The translations under genes and the position numbers were made by a program. A DNA stretch of 62,500 nt from an uncultured Acidobacteriota bacterium (lineage in GTDB: Bacteria > Acidobacteriota > Vicinamibacteria > Marinacidobacterales > SMYC01), in NCBI GenBank assembly GCA_947259165.1, contig CAMYKY010000015.1, forward strand, positions 1-62,500. The letters run 5' to 3'. Positions 17,518 to 27,205 of this stretch are shown piece after piece (positions within the stretch are counted from its first letter, which is position 1; each line of letters opens with the position of its first letter). The notes beneath the pieces were generated by a model. It was given only the letters and a program-made list of their open reading frames with translations. It made no database searches and was not told the DNA's origin.

Positions 17518-18630
17518 GTGAACACCTTCGTCATCGCCCTGGGCGCGGCAAATCTCGCTCTTGCGCTCGCATCGTTGCTGTCCAAAAGCGCGGATCAGCG
17601 TCATCCCGACCGGTCCATCAGCGACGAGCACTCGCTGCCCTCCGTAACGCTTGTGGTGCCATGTTGCGGCGCCGAAGAGGGTCTTGCCGACAATCTGACA
17701 GCATTGCTCTCTCAGGACTACCCGACGCTCACGATCTGTTTCGTCGTCGAAAGAAGGGACGATGCCGCGGTACCAATAATCGAGGAGCTCGAAGGCGAGC
17801 TCGTCTTCGCCGGTCGGGCCGAGGGGCGGGGACAGAAAGTGCACAACCTGCTCCAAGCGCTGGAAACGGTAGAGCCTTCGGACGTATGGGCGTTCGCGGA
17901 TTCGGACGGTCGGCCGGATTCGGGTTGGCTCGGTCGTCTCGTTGCCCGTTTGGAAGATCCGGGTGTCGGAGTCGCCTCGACTTATCGTTTCTACGTCCCC
18001 GAGCCTACGAGCTTCCCTACCCTGCTCCGCTCGGTCTGGAACGCGTCAGTTCTTTCACTCCTCGGAGAGCACGGCCGCAATTTCGCGTGGGGAGGCGGCA
18101 TGGCCGTCCGCCGCGACACTTTCGACCGCGTTGGCGTCGCCGCAGCGTGGAGCGGGGCGCTCTCCGACGACTACGCTCTGACGCATGCCGTGCGAGGAGC
18201 CGGACTCACGGTTGAGTTCGTACCGGAGTGCCTCGTGCCTTCGTACGGAAGCGTCGGCGCCATCGAGCTGCTCTCGTGGGTGACGCGCCAGATCAAGATT
18301 ACGAGGGTCTACTGGCCAGCTTTATTCTTCGCGGCGCTGGCTCATCACAGCATCTATTTTTCATTTTTTTTGCTCGGAGCTTGGGCGGGCGGCCCGATCG
18401 CACTCGCCCTCTGGGTCCTGGTTCTTCTGATGGGCGCGTGGACCGGCGCTCGACGCGCGTGGCAACTCCCGTGGGCGCGCGGATACGCGTGGGCCTATGC
18501 GACGATGTTTCCGCTCGCGAGCTTTCTCACCCTACAAGCCACGCTCCGCGCGCTCATCTCGCGCCGCATCGAATGGAGGGGGCGTGTATACGAGATGCGC
18601 TCGCCGAGCGAGACTATTATCGTGCGCTAG
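17518..18630 (+). CDS. Membrane-bound family-2 glycosyltransferase (ceramide glucosyltransferase / HpnI-like)
   Basis: This 370-residue GT-A enzyme has an N-terminal membrane anchor (residues 3-20), VTLVVPCCGAEEGL, a metal-site motif WAFADSDGRPDSGWL, WGGGMAVRR, and the acceptor-site SDDYALTHAVR followed by a QxxRW-like WVTRQIKITR. Two or three C-terminal TM helices follow (~275-315, 330-350). The layout matches ceramide glucosyltransferase and hopanoid HpnI-like enzymes that act on membrane lipids. The GTG start at 17518 begins the hydrophobic anchor. A radical SAM gene and mqnD follow on the same strand. Confidence 0.75.
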   Translation: MNTFVIALGAANLALALASLLSKSADQRHPDRSISDEHSLPSVTLVVPCCGAEEGLADNLTALLSQDYPTLTICFVVERRDDAAVPIIEELEGELVFAGRAEGRGQKVHNLLQALETVEPSDVWAFADSDGRPDSGWLGRLVARLEDPGVGVASTYRFYVPEPTSFPTLLRSVWNASVLSLLGEHGRNFAWGGGMAVRRDTFDRVGVAAAWSGALSDDYALTHAVRGAGLTVEFVPECLVPSYGSVGAIELLSWVTRQIKITRVYWPALFFAALAHHSIYFSFFLLGAWAGGPIALALWVLVLLMGAWTGARRAWQLPWARGYAWAYATMFPLASFLTLQATLRALISRRIEWRGRVYEMRSPSETIIVR

Positions 18631-18632
18631 CG

Positions 18633-18833
18633 CTAGGCAGTGACGCCGTTGCGCGCGGCGTCTTCTATCGCGGTCGCGAACAAATCGACTTCCTCGAGTG
18701 TCGAGAACACGTTCGGAGTCACGCGGATGCAGGTGAACTCGCCGTCGACGTAGCGCGGACGCACGTGGATGAAATACTTCTTCTCCAGAAATTCGGGAAG
18801 GTCGGCAACGCGCTTTGTTACACGATGACGCTA
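18633..18833 (-). pseudogene. C-terminal relic of a class-V PLP aminotransferase-like gene
   Basis: A minus-strand frame with no start codon reads RVADLPEFLEKKYFIHVR, then PRYVDGEFTCIRVTPNVFS and TLEEVDLFATAIEDAA, ending at TAG. This resembles the last ~60 residues of class-V aminotransferases such as isopenicillin-N epimerase-like proteins. An in-frame stop lies directly upstream, and the rest of the gene is replaced by the start of the radical SAM gene on the other strand. Read as a decayed leftover. Confidence 0.5.
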
Positions 18834-18845
18834 TAATCGCGCGCG

Positions 18846-19895
18846 ATGGGCGCCCGCGCACTCGACACTCTCATCTTCTTCGTCACGTCGCACTGCAACT
18901 CCAAGTGCCGCACGTGTTTCTACTGGGAAGAGCTGAACCAGGCCGGCGATCTGAGTTTCGAGGAAATCCATCGGCTTTCGGCGACGATGCCGCAATTCAA
19001 CGAGATCTGGCTCTCCGGCGGGGAGCCCACACTGCGCGACGACCTCGTGCCAATCCTAGAGCTCTTCTATAAGGAAAACGGCGTCCGTTCGGTCAACTTC
19101 CCCGCTAACGGACTCCTTCCCCAAAAGCTCCTCGAGACGCTAGAGTCCACGTTCGAACAATGCCCTGGGCTGCGCGTGAACTTGAACCTCGCACTCGACG
19201 GGATCGGCTCGACTCACGACGAGCTTCGCGGCGTGCCGGGGAATTTCGACCGCGCGCTCGAGAGCCTCGAGCTCTTGCAATCGCTGCGAGATCGCGACGA
19301 GCGCCTGAGACTTCACGTCAATTCCGTCGTCTGTCGAGAGAACGTGAACGAGATGCGCACGCTGGGTAAGATGATGCGAGATCGATTCGATCTCGACGGG
19401 CATTATTTCCAAATTATCCGCGGCGAGCCGATGGACCCCGCGCTTCTCGAAGTCCACAAAGACACCCTCGAGCGCCTATACGAAGACATCCAACCGTTGC
19501 AGCGGCACTACGCCGAGAAAATCCAGAAGCGCAAAGGGTTTCTCGGCAAGGCAGCCTACCTGGGGGTTCTTGGGCTCTACCAGGAGATCCAGGCGGCGAA
19601 CCTCGACCGCCACCACCGCTGGCCGATGCCGTGCACCGCCGGACAGAACATCGCCGTTGTCGACGCGAACGGAGATATCCGGTCCTGTGAGCTGAGGGAG
19701 CGCCTCGGGAACCTTCGTGACTATGATTGCGACTGGAGTCGCTTCTGGGACTCCAGCGAACGCCGTGACGAGGTCGCCGCGATCGAGAAAGACGGGTGCT
19801 GGTGCACCCACGTTTGTTTCATCCACGCGAGCTTGAAGGCGAGCCCGAGAGCGCTCGCCATCGACGTGCCGCGAGCTTATTTGCATCAAAACTGA
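18846..19895 (+). CDS. Radical SAM protein with C-terminal SPASM-like cysteines
   Basis: This 349-residue enzyme carries the 4Fe-4S/SAM motif CNSKCRTC near residue 17, the GGEPTLR motif for SAM binding, and a C-terminal region with Cys in MPCTAGQN, IRSCELRER and GCWCTHVCF. That is a SPASM/twitch-type auxiliary cluster, typical of enzymes modifying peptides, lipids or cofactors. The substrate is unknown. Its position directly after a membrane glycosyltransferase suggests a shared envelope-lipid or glycoconjugate pathway, though this is inference. The gene begins 216 nt after the glycosyltransferase, over a decayed gene. Confidence 0.75.
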   Translation: MGARALDTLIFFVTSHCNSKCRTCFYWEELNQAGDLSFEEIHRLSATMPQFNEIWLSGGEPTLRDDLVPILELFYKENGVRSVNFPANGLLPQKLLETLESTFEQCPGLRVNLNLALDGIGSTHDELRGVPGNFDRALESLELLQSLRDRDERLRLHVNSVVCRENVNEMRTLGKMMRDRFDLDGHYFQIIRGEPMDPALLEVHKDTLERLYEDIQPLQRHYAEKIQKRKGFLGKAAYLGVLGLYQEIQAANLDRHHRWPMPCTAGQNIAVVDANGDIRSCELRERLGNLRDYDCDWSRFWDSSERRDEVAAIEKDGCWCTHVCFIHASLKASPRALAIDVPRAYLHQN

Positions 19896-19915
19896 ATCAC
19901 CGCGAAAGGAAAACA

Positions 19916-20749
19916 ATGTCGGAAGTATTGAGTATCGGGCATAGCCCCGATCCCGATGATGCGTTCATGTTCTGCGCCTTGTCACACGGCGCCGTGAAGA
20001 TCCGTGACTACGAGATCGATCACGTGCTTCAGGACATCCAGACACTCAACGAGCGCGCGATGAAGGGCGAGCTCGCCGTGACCGCGATCTCAGCGCATGC
20101 CTATTTGTCGGTCGCCGACAAGTACTGGATCATGGCGACCGGAGCGAGCATGGGTGAGGGGTATGGTCCCGTTGTCGTCTCCAAGTCGGAGATGAGTGTC
20201 GCAGACCTCGAAGGCAAGCGCGTCGCAATCCCCGGTGAAATCACGACCGCGGCGCTTCTGGCGCGCATCTATCTTCCGAAGTTCGAGCCCGTCGTGCGCC
20301 CGTTCGACAAGATCTTCGATACCGTCGAAAACGGTGACGCCGACGCTGGCGTCATCATCCACGAGGGCCAGCTCACCTACGCCGACAACGGTTTTCACAA
20401 GATCATGGATTTCGGCGAGCAATGGGAAAAAGAGACGGGCCTGCCCCTCCCGCTGGGACTCGACGTCGTCCGCCGCGATCTCGGACGCGAGCTCGCGGAG
20501 GAGATCAATCGTGCCATGCGCGCGAGCATCGACTGGGCGTATGAGAACGAAGATGAGGCGCTGACGTACTCGCTGAAGTTCGGTCGCGGTCTCGAGCGCG
20601 AGCTCGGACGCCGTTTCGTCAAGATGTACGTCTCGGAGCTCACCAAGGACATGGGGGACTCCGGCGAAAAGGCCTTGCGTGAGCTTTTCGCGCGCGCGGA
20701 GAAAGCGGGCGTCGTCGACAAAGCGCCGGAGTTCGAGCTGATTCGTTAA
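19916..20749 (+). CDS. mqnD: 1,4-dihydroxy-6-naphthoate synthase (futalosine menaquinone pathway)
   Basis: This 277-residue periplasmic-binding-protein-fold enzyme converts cyclic dehypoxanthine futalosine to 1,4-dihydroxy-6-naphthoate. Start LSIGHSPDPDDAFMFCAL, then AISAHAYLSV, MGEGYGPVVVS, GKRVAIPGEITTAALL and GLDVVRRDLG are family hallmarks. AAAGGA precedes the ATG; a longer frame upstream is read-through. It indicates menaquinone made through futalosine. mqnA, mqnB, mqnC and mqnE are not in the window. It ends overlapping the convergent methyltransferase by 4 nt. Confidence 0.88.
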   Translation: MSEVLSIGHSPDPDDAFMFCALSHGAVKIRDYEIDHVLQDIQTLNERAMKGELAVTAISAHAYLSVADKYWIMATGASMGEGYGPVVVSKSEMSVADLEGKRVAIPGEITTAALLARIYLPKFEPVVRPFDKIFDTVENGDADAGVIIHEGQLTYADNGFHKIMDFGEQWEKETGLPLPLGLDVVRRDLGRELAEEINRAMRASIDWAYENEDEALTYSLKFGRGLERELGRRFVKMYVSELTKDMGDSGEKALRELFARAEKAGVVDKAPEFELIR

Positions 20750-21516
20750 TGCTCAGCGCGCACGCGCTCCTCGTGCGTGCGTTTGCTGCCGGTGAATACT
20801 TCGCACTCGTCGGGCTCGAGCTCGGAGTGTTCGAGCGGTAAGTAAGCCGGCCGAAACCCGACATCGTCGATCAGCGCGAGCCAGTCGGCACGGGAGAACA
20901 AGCCTTCGATATGGCGATCCCGCTCGACGCGCACCGAACCGTCGCCCTCGCGAAGAAGATAAGCGTAGTCCACGGTGTACGTCGTGTCGGTCGGGTCCGG
21001 ATCCCACGTCCACTCGAGATAGCGCAGAGCTTTCTCGCTACCGTCACTCCCGCCGCAGTCGGTCTTGGGTCGAAAGTTCTCTCGGGTGTGGTCGGGAGCA
21101 AATAGTGCCGCACCGCCAGGCTTGCAGTGAACAAACGCGGTCTCGAGCGCCTTGCGTAGATCGTCGATCGACTTCATATAGACGATGGCGTCGTGGATGA
21201 AGACGGCGTCGAACGCGCGCTCGAGCCGAACGGTGCGCATGTCTCCTTGGATGTGCGCGCACTCGGGGTTGAGCGCACGGCTGAGCTCGAGCATTTCCGG
21301 AGACAGATCGACCAGCGTCATCTCGAAATGCTGTTTCAGATGGGAAGCGTTGTGGCCACCGCCGCTTCCGAGCTCCAGGATTGACATGGGCTCGCGCTCG
21401 CAGGCATCGACCAGAGCTCTGCGGTAGAAACGGGATTCTTCCGCGTATTCCGCGGGCGGGCTCAGAACCGGAAACCAAGATGCCAGCTCGCCGTAGAGCC
21501 GCGGCTTGCCGTCCAT
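20746..21516 (-). CDS. Class I SAM-dependent methyltransferase
   Basis: This 256-residue protein has a Rossmann methyltransferase core: motif I ILELGSGGGHNASHL, motif II MTLVDLSPEML, GDMRTVRL and the acidic post-II FDAVFIHDAIVYM. The C-terminal half (TWDPDPTDTTYTVDYAYLL) resembles small-molecule methyltransferases of the UbiE/Tam type. The substrate is unknown. coaX lies 16 nt upstream on the same strand, so co-transcription is likely. Confidence 0.75.
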   Translation of the reverse strand: MDGKPRLYGELASWFPVLSPPAEYAEESRFYRRALVDACEREPMSILELGSGGGHNASHLKQHFEMTLVDLSPEMLELSRALNPECAHIQGDMRTVRLERAFDAVFIHDAIVYMKSIDDLRKALETAFVHCKPGGAALFAPDHTRENFRPKTDCGGSDGSEKALRYLEWTWDPDPTDTTYTVDYAYLLREGDGSVRVERDRHIEGLFSRADWLALIDDVGFRPAYLPLEHSELEPDECEVFTGSKRTHEERVRAEH

Positions 21517-21532
21517 CGTGCTCCCGACGCCC

Positions 21533-22300
21533 TTAGGTTCGATTGAGGTCGTAGAGAATGCGCAGGCCTTCGAGCGTGAGATTGGGGTTGACGATATCGA
21601 TCACCTGGGTCCATTCAGCGACGATGTCCGCCATCCCACCCGTCGCGATGACCTTCGGATCGCCGGGGAGCTCATCCTTCAAACGAGCGACGAGCTCCTT
21701 GACGAGGCCAAGGTAGCCGAACACGAGCCCGGATTGCATCGCGCTGACTGTATTGCTGCCGATGGCTTTCTCCGGAAGCGTTAACTCCACCTTGGGTAGC
21801 TTCGCTGTTCGCCGCACGAGAGCGTCCGCGGTGATTCCGAGCCCGGGCGCGATGGCGCCGCCGAGGTACTCCCCTGCTTTCGACACGACGTCGAACGTGG
21901 TTGCCGTGCCCAGATCGGCCACGATCGCAGGTCCGCCGTATAGTTTGTGAACCGCGGCGGTGTTGGCAACGCGGTCGGCTCCAACCTCTCGTGGATTGTC
22001 GATCTTGATGGTGATGCCGGTCTTGATATCAGGACTGATGACGACGGGAGGTACGTCGAGAACCCGCGCCATCAACTCCTCGAATGTCGACGTCAGCGGC
22101 GGCACCACGCTCGCGATCACCGCACCCGAGATGTCTTTCCAGGAAAGCCCCCGATCCTCGAGAAGCGACTTCAGGAGAACGTAGTACTCATCGGCAAGAT
22201 GATCGAGGTGAGTGGTAACCCGCCAGTCCGCAATCCATTCGCCCTCGTGATACACGCCGACCGCCGTCTTCGTATTCCCGACGTCGAGCACAAGAAGCAT
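21533..22300 (-). CDS. coaX: Type III pantothenate kinase
   Basis: This 255-residue ASKHA-fold kinase performs the first step of CoA synthesis. LLVLDVGNTKTAVGV at the N-terminus is the phosphate-1 motif. PREVGADRVANTAAVH, VADLGTATTFDVV and the late VIATGGMADIV are the other nucleotide and pantothenate motifs. Length is typical. It is divergent from the threonine-dehydratase-like gene, with ~118 bp between starts. Confidence 0.92.
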   Translation of the reverse strand: MLLVLDVGNTKTAVGVYHEGEWIADWRVTTHLDHLADEYYVLLKSLLEDRGLSWKDISGAVIASVVPPLTSTFEELMARVLDVPPVVISPDIKTGITIKIDNPREVGADRVANTAAVHKLYGGPAIVADLGTATTFDVVSKAGEYLGGAIAPGLGITADALVRRTAKLPKVELTLPEKAIGSNTVSAMQSGLVFGYLGLVKELVARLKDELPGDPKVIATGGMADIVAEWTQVIDIVNPNLTLEGLRILYDLNRT

Positions 22301-22418
22301 GCCCGCATTCTACCTCCGAACAACTAGCGCGTGCTCCGACGGCAGATGTCAAAAGCAAGGAGAGAGGGGTGGATGGACGCCCCTGGATGCTGGATGCCAC
22401 CTCGTGGTACGAATACCG

Positions 22419-23369
22419 ATGATTCCTCTCGAAGACATTCGTGCGGCGCAGCGAGCGATCCAGGGCAAAGCGCTTCGCACACCGCTGGTTCGGCTCAACT
22501 ACCCGGAAGACGCGCGTGAAATCTACTTGAAGCTCGAGAATCTTCAACCGATCGCGTCGTTCAAGATTCGCGGGGCGATCAACGCGTTTCGTCTCGCGGA
22601 TCCCGCCGAAATCCAGAAAGGCGTCTTCACCGCGAGTGCCGGCAACTGGGCTCAAGGCGTGGCTTGGGTGGCACGCGAGCGGAACATTCCGTGCACGATC
22701 ATTGTTCCCGAGCACGCGCCCGAAACCAAGCTCGCCGCAATCGAGCGACTAGGTGCGCGCCACATCGGTGTCCCCTACGAGGCGTGGTGGCAATGCATGA
22801 CTGAGCGCCGGTTCGACGGGGCCGACGGCACGTTCCTCCACCCGGTCGAAGACGAGCCCGTCATGGCGGGCAACGGCACCATCGCTCTGGAGATCCTCGA
22901 AGACTTGCCCGAGCCCGACGTGGTGCTGATCCCGTGGGGCGGGGGCGGGCTCGCGAGCGGTATCGCGAGCGGATTTCGGCAACTTCACCCCGACTCGCGC
23001 GTGTACGGAGTCGAGGTCGAGACGGCGGCGCCGTTGTCAGCCTCCTTGACAGCCGGCGAGATGACGTCGGTAGAGCGAAAGCCGTCGTTCATCGATGGAA
23101 TTGGCAGCGGTGGATTGCTTCCCAAAATGTGGCCTCTTGCGCAGGAGCTGTTGACCGGGGCGCTCACGGCATCGGTTCAAGACATCGAGAATGCGTTGCG
23201 ACTCGTCGTCGAGCGAAACCGTGTCGTGCCCGAAGGTGCCGGGGCCTGTTCCGTTGCGGTCGCTTTGTCGGAGAAGGTCGATGCCCAGAAAATTGTCTGC
23301 ATCGTTTCGGGCGGCAACATCGATACCGACACACTCGTGAAGATACTTAGAAGCAGCGATGAAGTCTAA
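22419..23369 (+). CDS. PLP-dependent threonine/serine dehydratase-like enzyme
   Basis: This 316-residue fold-type II PLP enzyme has the PLP lysine in PIASFKIRGAINA, TASAGNWAQGVAWVA, the Gly-rich phosphate loop GGGGLASGIASG and the C-terminal SGGNID. It matches catabolic threonine dehydratase or serine racemase-type enzymes without an ACT domain. The ATG at 22419 is preferred over the upstream frame (22299), which lacks family similarity. Precise substrate among Thr, Ser and hydroxy-Asp is undetermined. The 3' end overlaps a DinB-like fragment. Confidence 0.8.
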   Translation: MIPLEDIRAAQRAIQGKALRTPLVRLNYPEDAREIYLKLENLQPIASFKIRGAINAFRLADPAEIQKGVFTASAGNWAQGVAWVARERNIPCTIIVPEHAPETKLAAIERLGARHIGVPYEAWWQCMTERRFDGADGTFLHPVEDEPVMAGNGTIALEILEDLPEPDVVLIPWGGGGLASGIASGFRQLHPDSRVYGVEVETAAPLSASLTAGEMTSVERKPSFIDGIGSGGLLPKMWPLAQELLTGALTASVQDIENALRLVVERNRVVPEGAGACSVAVALSEKVDAQKIVCIVSGGNIDTDTLVKILRSSDEV

Positions 23370-23523
23370 TGACGTCACTGTTTTCACGGAGTACTACGAA
23401 AAGATCCGTAGACGAACTCTGCACGCCACCGCTTTACGGGATGACGTCGGAGCAGGTGGCGGGAGCCTCAAGTCGCTAAACGTTCGCGGAGAGATTCCAA
23501 ATACCCTGGCGCTTTCACGTTGA
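23359..23523 (+). pseudogene. Truncated N-terminus resembling a DinB-family protein
   Basis: A 54-codon frame starting at ATG 23359, overlapping the previous gene's end, reads MKSNDVTVFTEYYEKIRRRT. This looks like the first helix of DinB/DUF664-type proteins (FTxYYEKIRxRT). After about residue 23 the sequence no longer resembles anything, and it runs into the convergent gene. It is probably a relic left by a deletion. The resemblance is from memory only. Confidence 0.3.
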
Positions 23524-23893
23524 GATAGGCCTCGCGGCCTTTCGCTATTTCCTCGAGATTCTCGAGAAACGCCGGGTTTGCGAACTCCTTTCGCAGCTCG
23601 GGGATCAGGTGTTTGACCTTTTCCCAAACGGCCGTGATCTCGCCGTTCGTCTCGAAAAACAGCTCCTTTTCAACGACGTCACGTTTGACGATGGCGGAGA
23701 CCATATCCCAGTAGGTCAGCACCTGGCGAAAAGACGCGTTTTCTTCCGAGCCGGGAGGGCACAGCTCGTGGAGCTCTTCGACACTCTTGGCCTTGAACCG
23801 GCCCAGGACGAACGAGCGGGCCTCGCGAAGCCGTGACTCACGCCGAAGCTCATAGAGTTGCAGGATCACCTGGGCGTCTTGAAACTGACTCAT
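23468..23893 (-). CDS. Conserved-looking hypothetical protein, all-helical
   Basis: This 141-residue cytoplasmic protein has no signal peptide or membrane span. It reads FQDAQVILQLYELRRE, ARSFVLGRFKAKSVEEL, VLTYWDMVSAIVKRDV and VWEKVKHLIPELRKEF, a helical pattern somewhat like DUF4760-type proteins. The function is unknown. It is monocistronic and faces the divergent zinc-ribbon gene at 23963. Confidence 0.6.
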   Translation of the reverse strand: MSQFQDAQVILQLYELRRESRLREARSFVLGRFKAKSVEELHELCPPGSEENASFRQVLTYWDMVSAIVKRDVVEKELFFETNGEITAVWEKVKHLIPELRKEFANPAFLENLEEIAKGREAYLNVKAPGYLESLRERLAT

Positions 23894-23962
23894 CGAATTC
23901 CTCCCCGTGGCATTGAAATCGAAAGTGGCGGTAGCCTATCATGCGGGAAGGAGGCCCGAGCG

Positions 23963-24256
23963 ATGTTGAGCGACGATTTCAAAATCGTGTGCCCGTGCTG
24001 CCAGTCCAAGATCCTCATCGACCACAAAGCGGGAGCGGTGATCTCTCACGAGGAGCCTCACAAGAAGTCCACCCCGACGTTCGAGGAGGCCGTCGCGCGC
24101 AACAAGAGGCGGACCGCCGACGCCGAAGACGCCTTCGCTCAAGCCGTTCGGGAGCACGAGAACAAAGAGGAGCTACTCGAAAAGAAGTTCAAAGAAGCGT
24201 TCGAGAAGGCCGACAAAGACGACACTCGCCCGCCCCACCCACTCGATTACGACTAG
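23963..24256 (+). CDS. Small zinc-ribbon / coiled-coil protein
   Basis: This 97-residue protein has a strong GGAAGGAGG ribosome site 9-10 nt before ATG 23963. An N-terminal VCPCCQSKILID half-ribbon (only one CxxC pair, suggesting a dimeric metal site or a lost second knuckle) is followed by a long charged helix (RTADAEDAFAQAVREHENK...LLEKKFKEAFEKADKD). No family function is known to me. Confidence 0.6.
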   Translation: MLSDDFKIVCPCCQSKILIDHKAGAVISHEEPHKKSTPTFEEAVARNKRRTADAEDAFAQAVREHENKEELLEKKFKEAFEKADKDDTRPPHPLDYD

Positions 24257-24307
24257 TGGACTGTAACAGGCAGCGATGTTGTCGGGCTTCGGCAGCGCCC
24301 CCTCACC

Positions 24308-27016
24308 TCAGTTCAGTAGGTTTCGGAGCACGGTGTGTAGGATGCCACCGTTTTTGTAATAGATGATATCCACGCCCGAGTCGAGACGAGCGATCGCTTT
24401 GAAATCGAACTTGCTTCCATCCGGCCGTGTTGCGGTCACGGAAAGCTTCTGGCGCGGTACGAGCTCACCCGTCAGCTCGATATCGAAACTCTCGTGGCCA
24501 GTAATCCCGAGGGCCTCGGCGCCTTCGCCGTTTTCGAACTGAAGCGGCAGGACGCCCATTCCCACGAGATTGCTCCGGTGGATGCGTTCGTAGCTCTCGG
24601 CGATGACCGCGTTCACGCCCATTAGCAGCGTGCCCTTGGCGGCCCAGTCACGCGAGGAACCGGTGCCGTATTCCTTGCCCGCGATCACGATGAGCGAGGT
24701 GCCTTCTTCTTTGTAGCGCATCGCAGCGTCGTAGATGAACATCTGCTCGCCACTCGGGATGTGGGTCGTGTAGCCACCTTCGACGCCGGGTACGAGTTGG
24801 TTCTTGATACGGATATTCGCGAACGTACCCCGCAACATGACGCGGTCGTTGCCGCGACGGGAGCCATACGAGTTGAAATCCTTCTTCTCCAGGCCCTTCT
24901 CGCGCAGATAGCGCCCTGCGGGAGAGTCGTTGGGAATATCTCCGGCGGGTGAGATGTGATCCGTCGTCACCGAATCTCCGAGTAGCGCGAGCACGCGCGC
25001 ACCTTGGACGCTTTGAGGGCTCGGAAGCTCGGGCGTGAGGTCTTCGAAAAACGGCGGCTCTTGAATATAGGTCGACGCTTCGCTCCACTCGTACAGCTTG
25101 CCTCCCGCGACCGGAATGGCGTTCCACTCCTCGTTTCCGTCCCAAACGTTGCCGTACATTTTGTGGAACATGTCAGGTTGGATCGCCCGGTCCAAGAGGT
25201 CGTGGACTTCTTCCTGGCTCGGCCAGATATCGGCGAGATAGACAGGCTCTCCTTCGACGTCTTTCCCCAGCGGCTCGGTTGTAAGATCGAGGTCCACTGA
25301 ACCCGCGAGCGCGTAGGCGACCACGAGCGGTGGTGACGCCAGGTAGTTGGCGCGAACGAGAGGGTGAACTCGACCTTCGAAGTTGCGATTCCCTGAAAGT
25401 ACCGCGGCCGCGACGAGCTCCCCGTCGGTGACCGCCTTTGCAACGGCTTCGGGCAGCGGCCCGCTGTTGCCGATACACGTCGTGCATCCGTAGCCGACGA
25501 GATGAAATCCGAGATCGGCGAGTGGCGACAAAAGCCCCGCCTCTTGCAGGTACTCCGTGACCACTTTCGAGCCAGGCGCCAAAGACGTCTTGACGTAGGG
25601 CGGGACCTTGAGTCCTCGCTCGGTGGCTTTCTTGGCCAGTAGTCCGGCACCGAGCATGACCGATGGGTTCGACGTATTGGTGCACGACGTGATCGCGGCA
25701 ATGACGACGGCGCCGTGGCCGACGTTTTCTCGAGTTCCGTTGAAGGCAACGGTGGCGGTGTGTGACAGCTCGTCCAACGACAGGCCGAAACCTTTCGCCC
25801 CCGGAGGTGTCGTCAACGCGGAGCGAAACGCGTCTTTCATCCCCGACAGGCTGATCCGGTCCTGTGGGCGTTTGGGTCCCGCGAGGCTCGGCTCGACGGA
25901 GTCGAGATCGAGCTCAAGGGTCTCACTGAACTCCGGGTCCGGCGTAGCGTCGTCACGGAAGAGTCCTTGCATCTTCGTGTACGCTTCGACGCGCGCGACC
26001 TCATCATCGCTGCGACCGGTGCGCCGGAGATAGCGGAGGGTCTCTTCGTCGACTGGGAAAAATCCCATCGTCGCCCCGTACTCGGGGGCCATGTTCGCGA
26101 CGGTGGCGCGGTCTGGAAGCGACATCTGCGATAGTCCAGGGCCGTAGAACTCGACGAACTTCTCGACCACGCCTTTGCTTCGCAGGATCTCGGTCGCCGT
26201 CAGCACGAGATCGGTGGCGGTCACGCCCTCACGAAGCTGTCCGTGAAGCCTGAAGCCGACAACCTTCGGCATGATGAGGTACGACGGCTGGCCCAGCATC
26301 CCCGCCTCGGCTTCGATACCCCCCACACCCCATCCGAGTACGCCAAGGCCGTTGATCATCGTGGTGTGGGAGTCGGTGCCGACGAGGCTGTCAGGAAAAA
26401 AATACGTTTCGCCATCGATCTCGCGGCTCATGACGACTTTGGCGAGAAACTCGAGGTTGACCTGATGGACGATGCCGGTCGCCGGCGGTACCACCCGAAA
26501 GCCATCGAACTCCTGGCGACCCCAGCGGAGGAACTCGTAGCGCTCTCGGTTGCGGGCGAACTCGATCTCCGCGTTCTTCGCAAGGGCGAGTGGCGTGCCA
26601 AAGACGTCGACTTGGACCGAGTGGTCGATCACGAGATCGACCGGGACGGCCGGGTTGATACGAGCCGGGTCGCCCCCGAGGCGCTCCATCGTCGAGCGCA
26701 TCGCCGCGAGGTCAACGACCGCCGGCACACCGGTGAAGTCCTGAAGAATGACCCGCGCGGGGGAGAAAGGCACTTCGTTGGTTCCTGGATCTCTCGCGTT
26801 CCAAGCAGCGAGGGTCTTGATGTCGTCCTCGGTGATGATCGTCCCATCGCAGTTGCGAACGACGGACTCGAGGAGAATCTTGATACTGAACGGCATCTTG
26901 GAAACGTTCCCAAGGCCCGCTTTTTCGAGGGCATCGAGAGAAAAAACATGCGCGCTCCCCTCGTTCGTCTCGAGGGTGGTGCGGGTGCCCAGAGGATTTC
27001 TGGTGGATTCGGTCAT
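24308..27016 (-). CDS. acnA: Aconitate hydratase A
   Basis: This 902-residue cytosolic-type aconitase of the TCA cycle belongs to the AcnA/IRP1 family. Cluster cysteines lie in [14 protein letters not shown] and [34 protein letters not shown], the swivel-domain [13 protein letters not shown] and YGSRRGND match active-site segments. Length is standard. It stands alone on the minus strand with a 190-bp divergent spacer to DUF4013. Confidence 0.96.
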   Translation of the reverse strand: MTESTRNPLGTRTTLETNEGSAHVFSLDALEKAGLGNVSKMPFSIKILLESVVRNCDGTIITEDDIKTLAAWNARDPGTNEVPFSPARVILQDFTGVPAVVDLAAMRSTMERLGGDPARINPAVPVDLVIDHSVQVDVFGTPLALAKNAEIEFARNRERYEFLRWGRQEFDGFRVVPPATGIVHQVNLEFLAKVVMSREIDGETYFFPDSLVGTDSHTTMINGLGVLGWGVGGIEAEAGMLGQPSYLIMPKVVGFRLHGQLREGVTATDLVLTATEILRSKGVVEKFVEFYGPGLSQMSLPDRATVANMAPEYGATMGFFPVDEETLRYLRRTGRSDDEVARVEAYTKMQGLFRDDATPDPEFSETLELDLDSVEPSLAGPKRPQDRISLSGMKDAFRSALTTPPGAKGFGLSLDELSHTATVAFNGTRENVGHGAVVIAAITSCTNTSNPSVMLGAGLLAKKATERGLKVPPYVKTSLAPGSKVVTEYLQEAGLLSPLADLGFHLVGYGCTTCIGNSGPLPEAVAKAVTDGELVAAAVLSGNRNFEGRVHPLVRANYLASPPLVVAYALAGSVDLDLTTEPLGKDVEGEPVYLADIWPSQEEVHDLLDRAIQPDMFHKMYGNVWDGNEEWNAIPVAGGKLYEWSEASTYIQEPPFFEDLTPELPSPQSVQGARVLALLGDSVTTDHISPAGDIPNDSPAGRYLREKGLEKKDFNSYGSRRGNDRVMLRGTFANIRIKNQLVPGVEGGYTTHIPSGEQMFIYDAAMRYKEEGTSLIVIAGKEYGTGSSRDWAAKGTLLMGVNAVIAESYERIHRSNLVGMGVLPLQFENGEGAEALGITGHESFDIELTGELVPRQKLSVTATRPDGSKFDFKAIARLDSGVDIIYYKNGGILHTVLRNLLN

Positions 27017-27164
27017 CGGCGCTCCTAAACAGCTATCAGCCTTCGGCCGGTCAAAACGACAGCCCGAGTCTCTTTTCCTTCAGGCTCGGCTCCGGCGCGG
27101 CCCCTCAACGTTGACTGATAACTTTACCAGGAATCGAAGCAGCGCGCCCGATCGGCGTATCCTG

Positions 27165-27194
27165 TTGGCAACAAGGAAGCTTTACTGCTATAAC
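27165..27194 (+). promoter_or_regulatory. Candidate sigma-70-like promoter for the DUF4013 gene
   Basis: TTGGCA at 27165-27170 and TATAAC at 27189-27194 are separated by 18 nt. The expected start near 27201 would leave a leader of only about 5 nt before the ATG at 27206, so the transcript may be almost leaderless. Found by eye. Confidence 0.4.
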
Positions 27195-27205
27195 AGACAC
27201 AGGTT

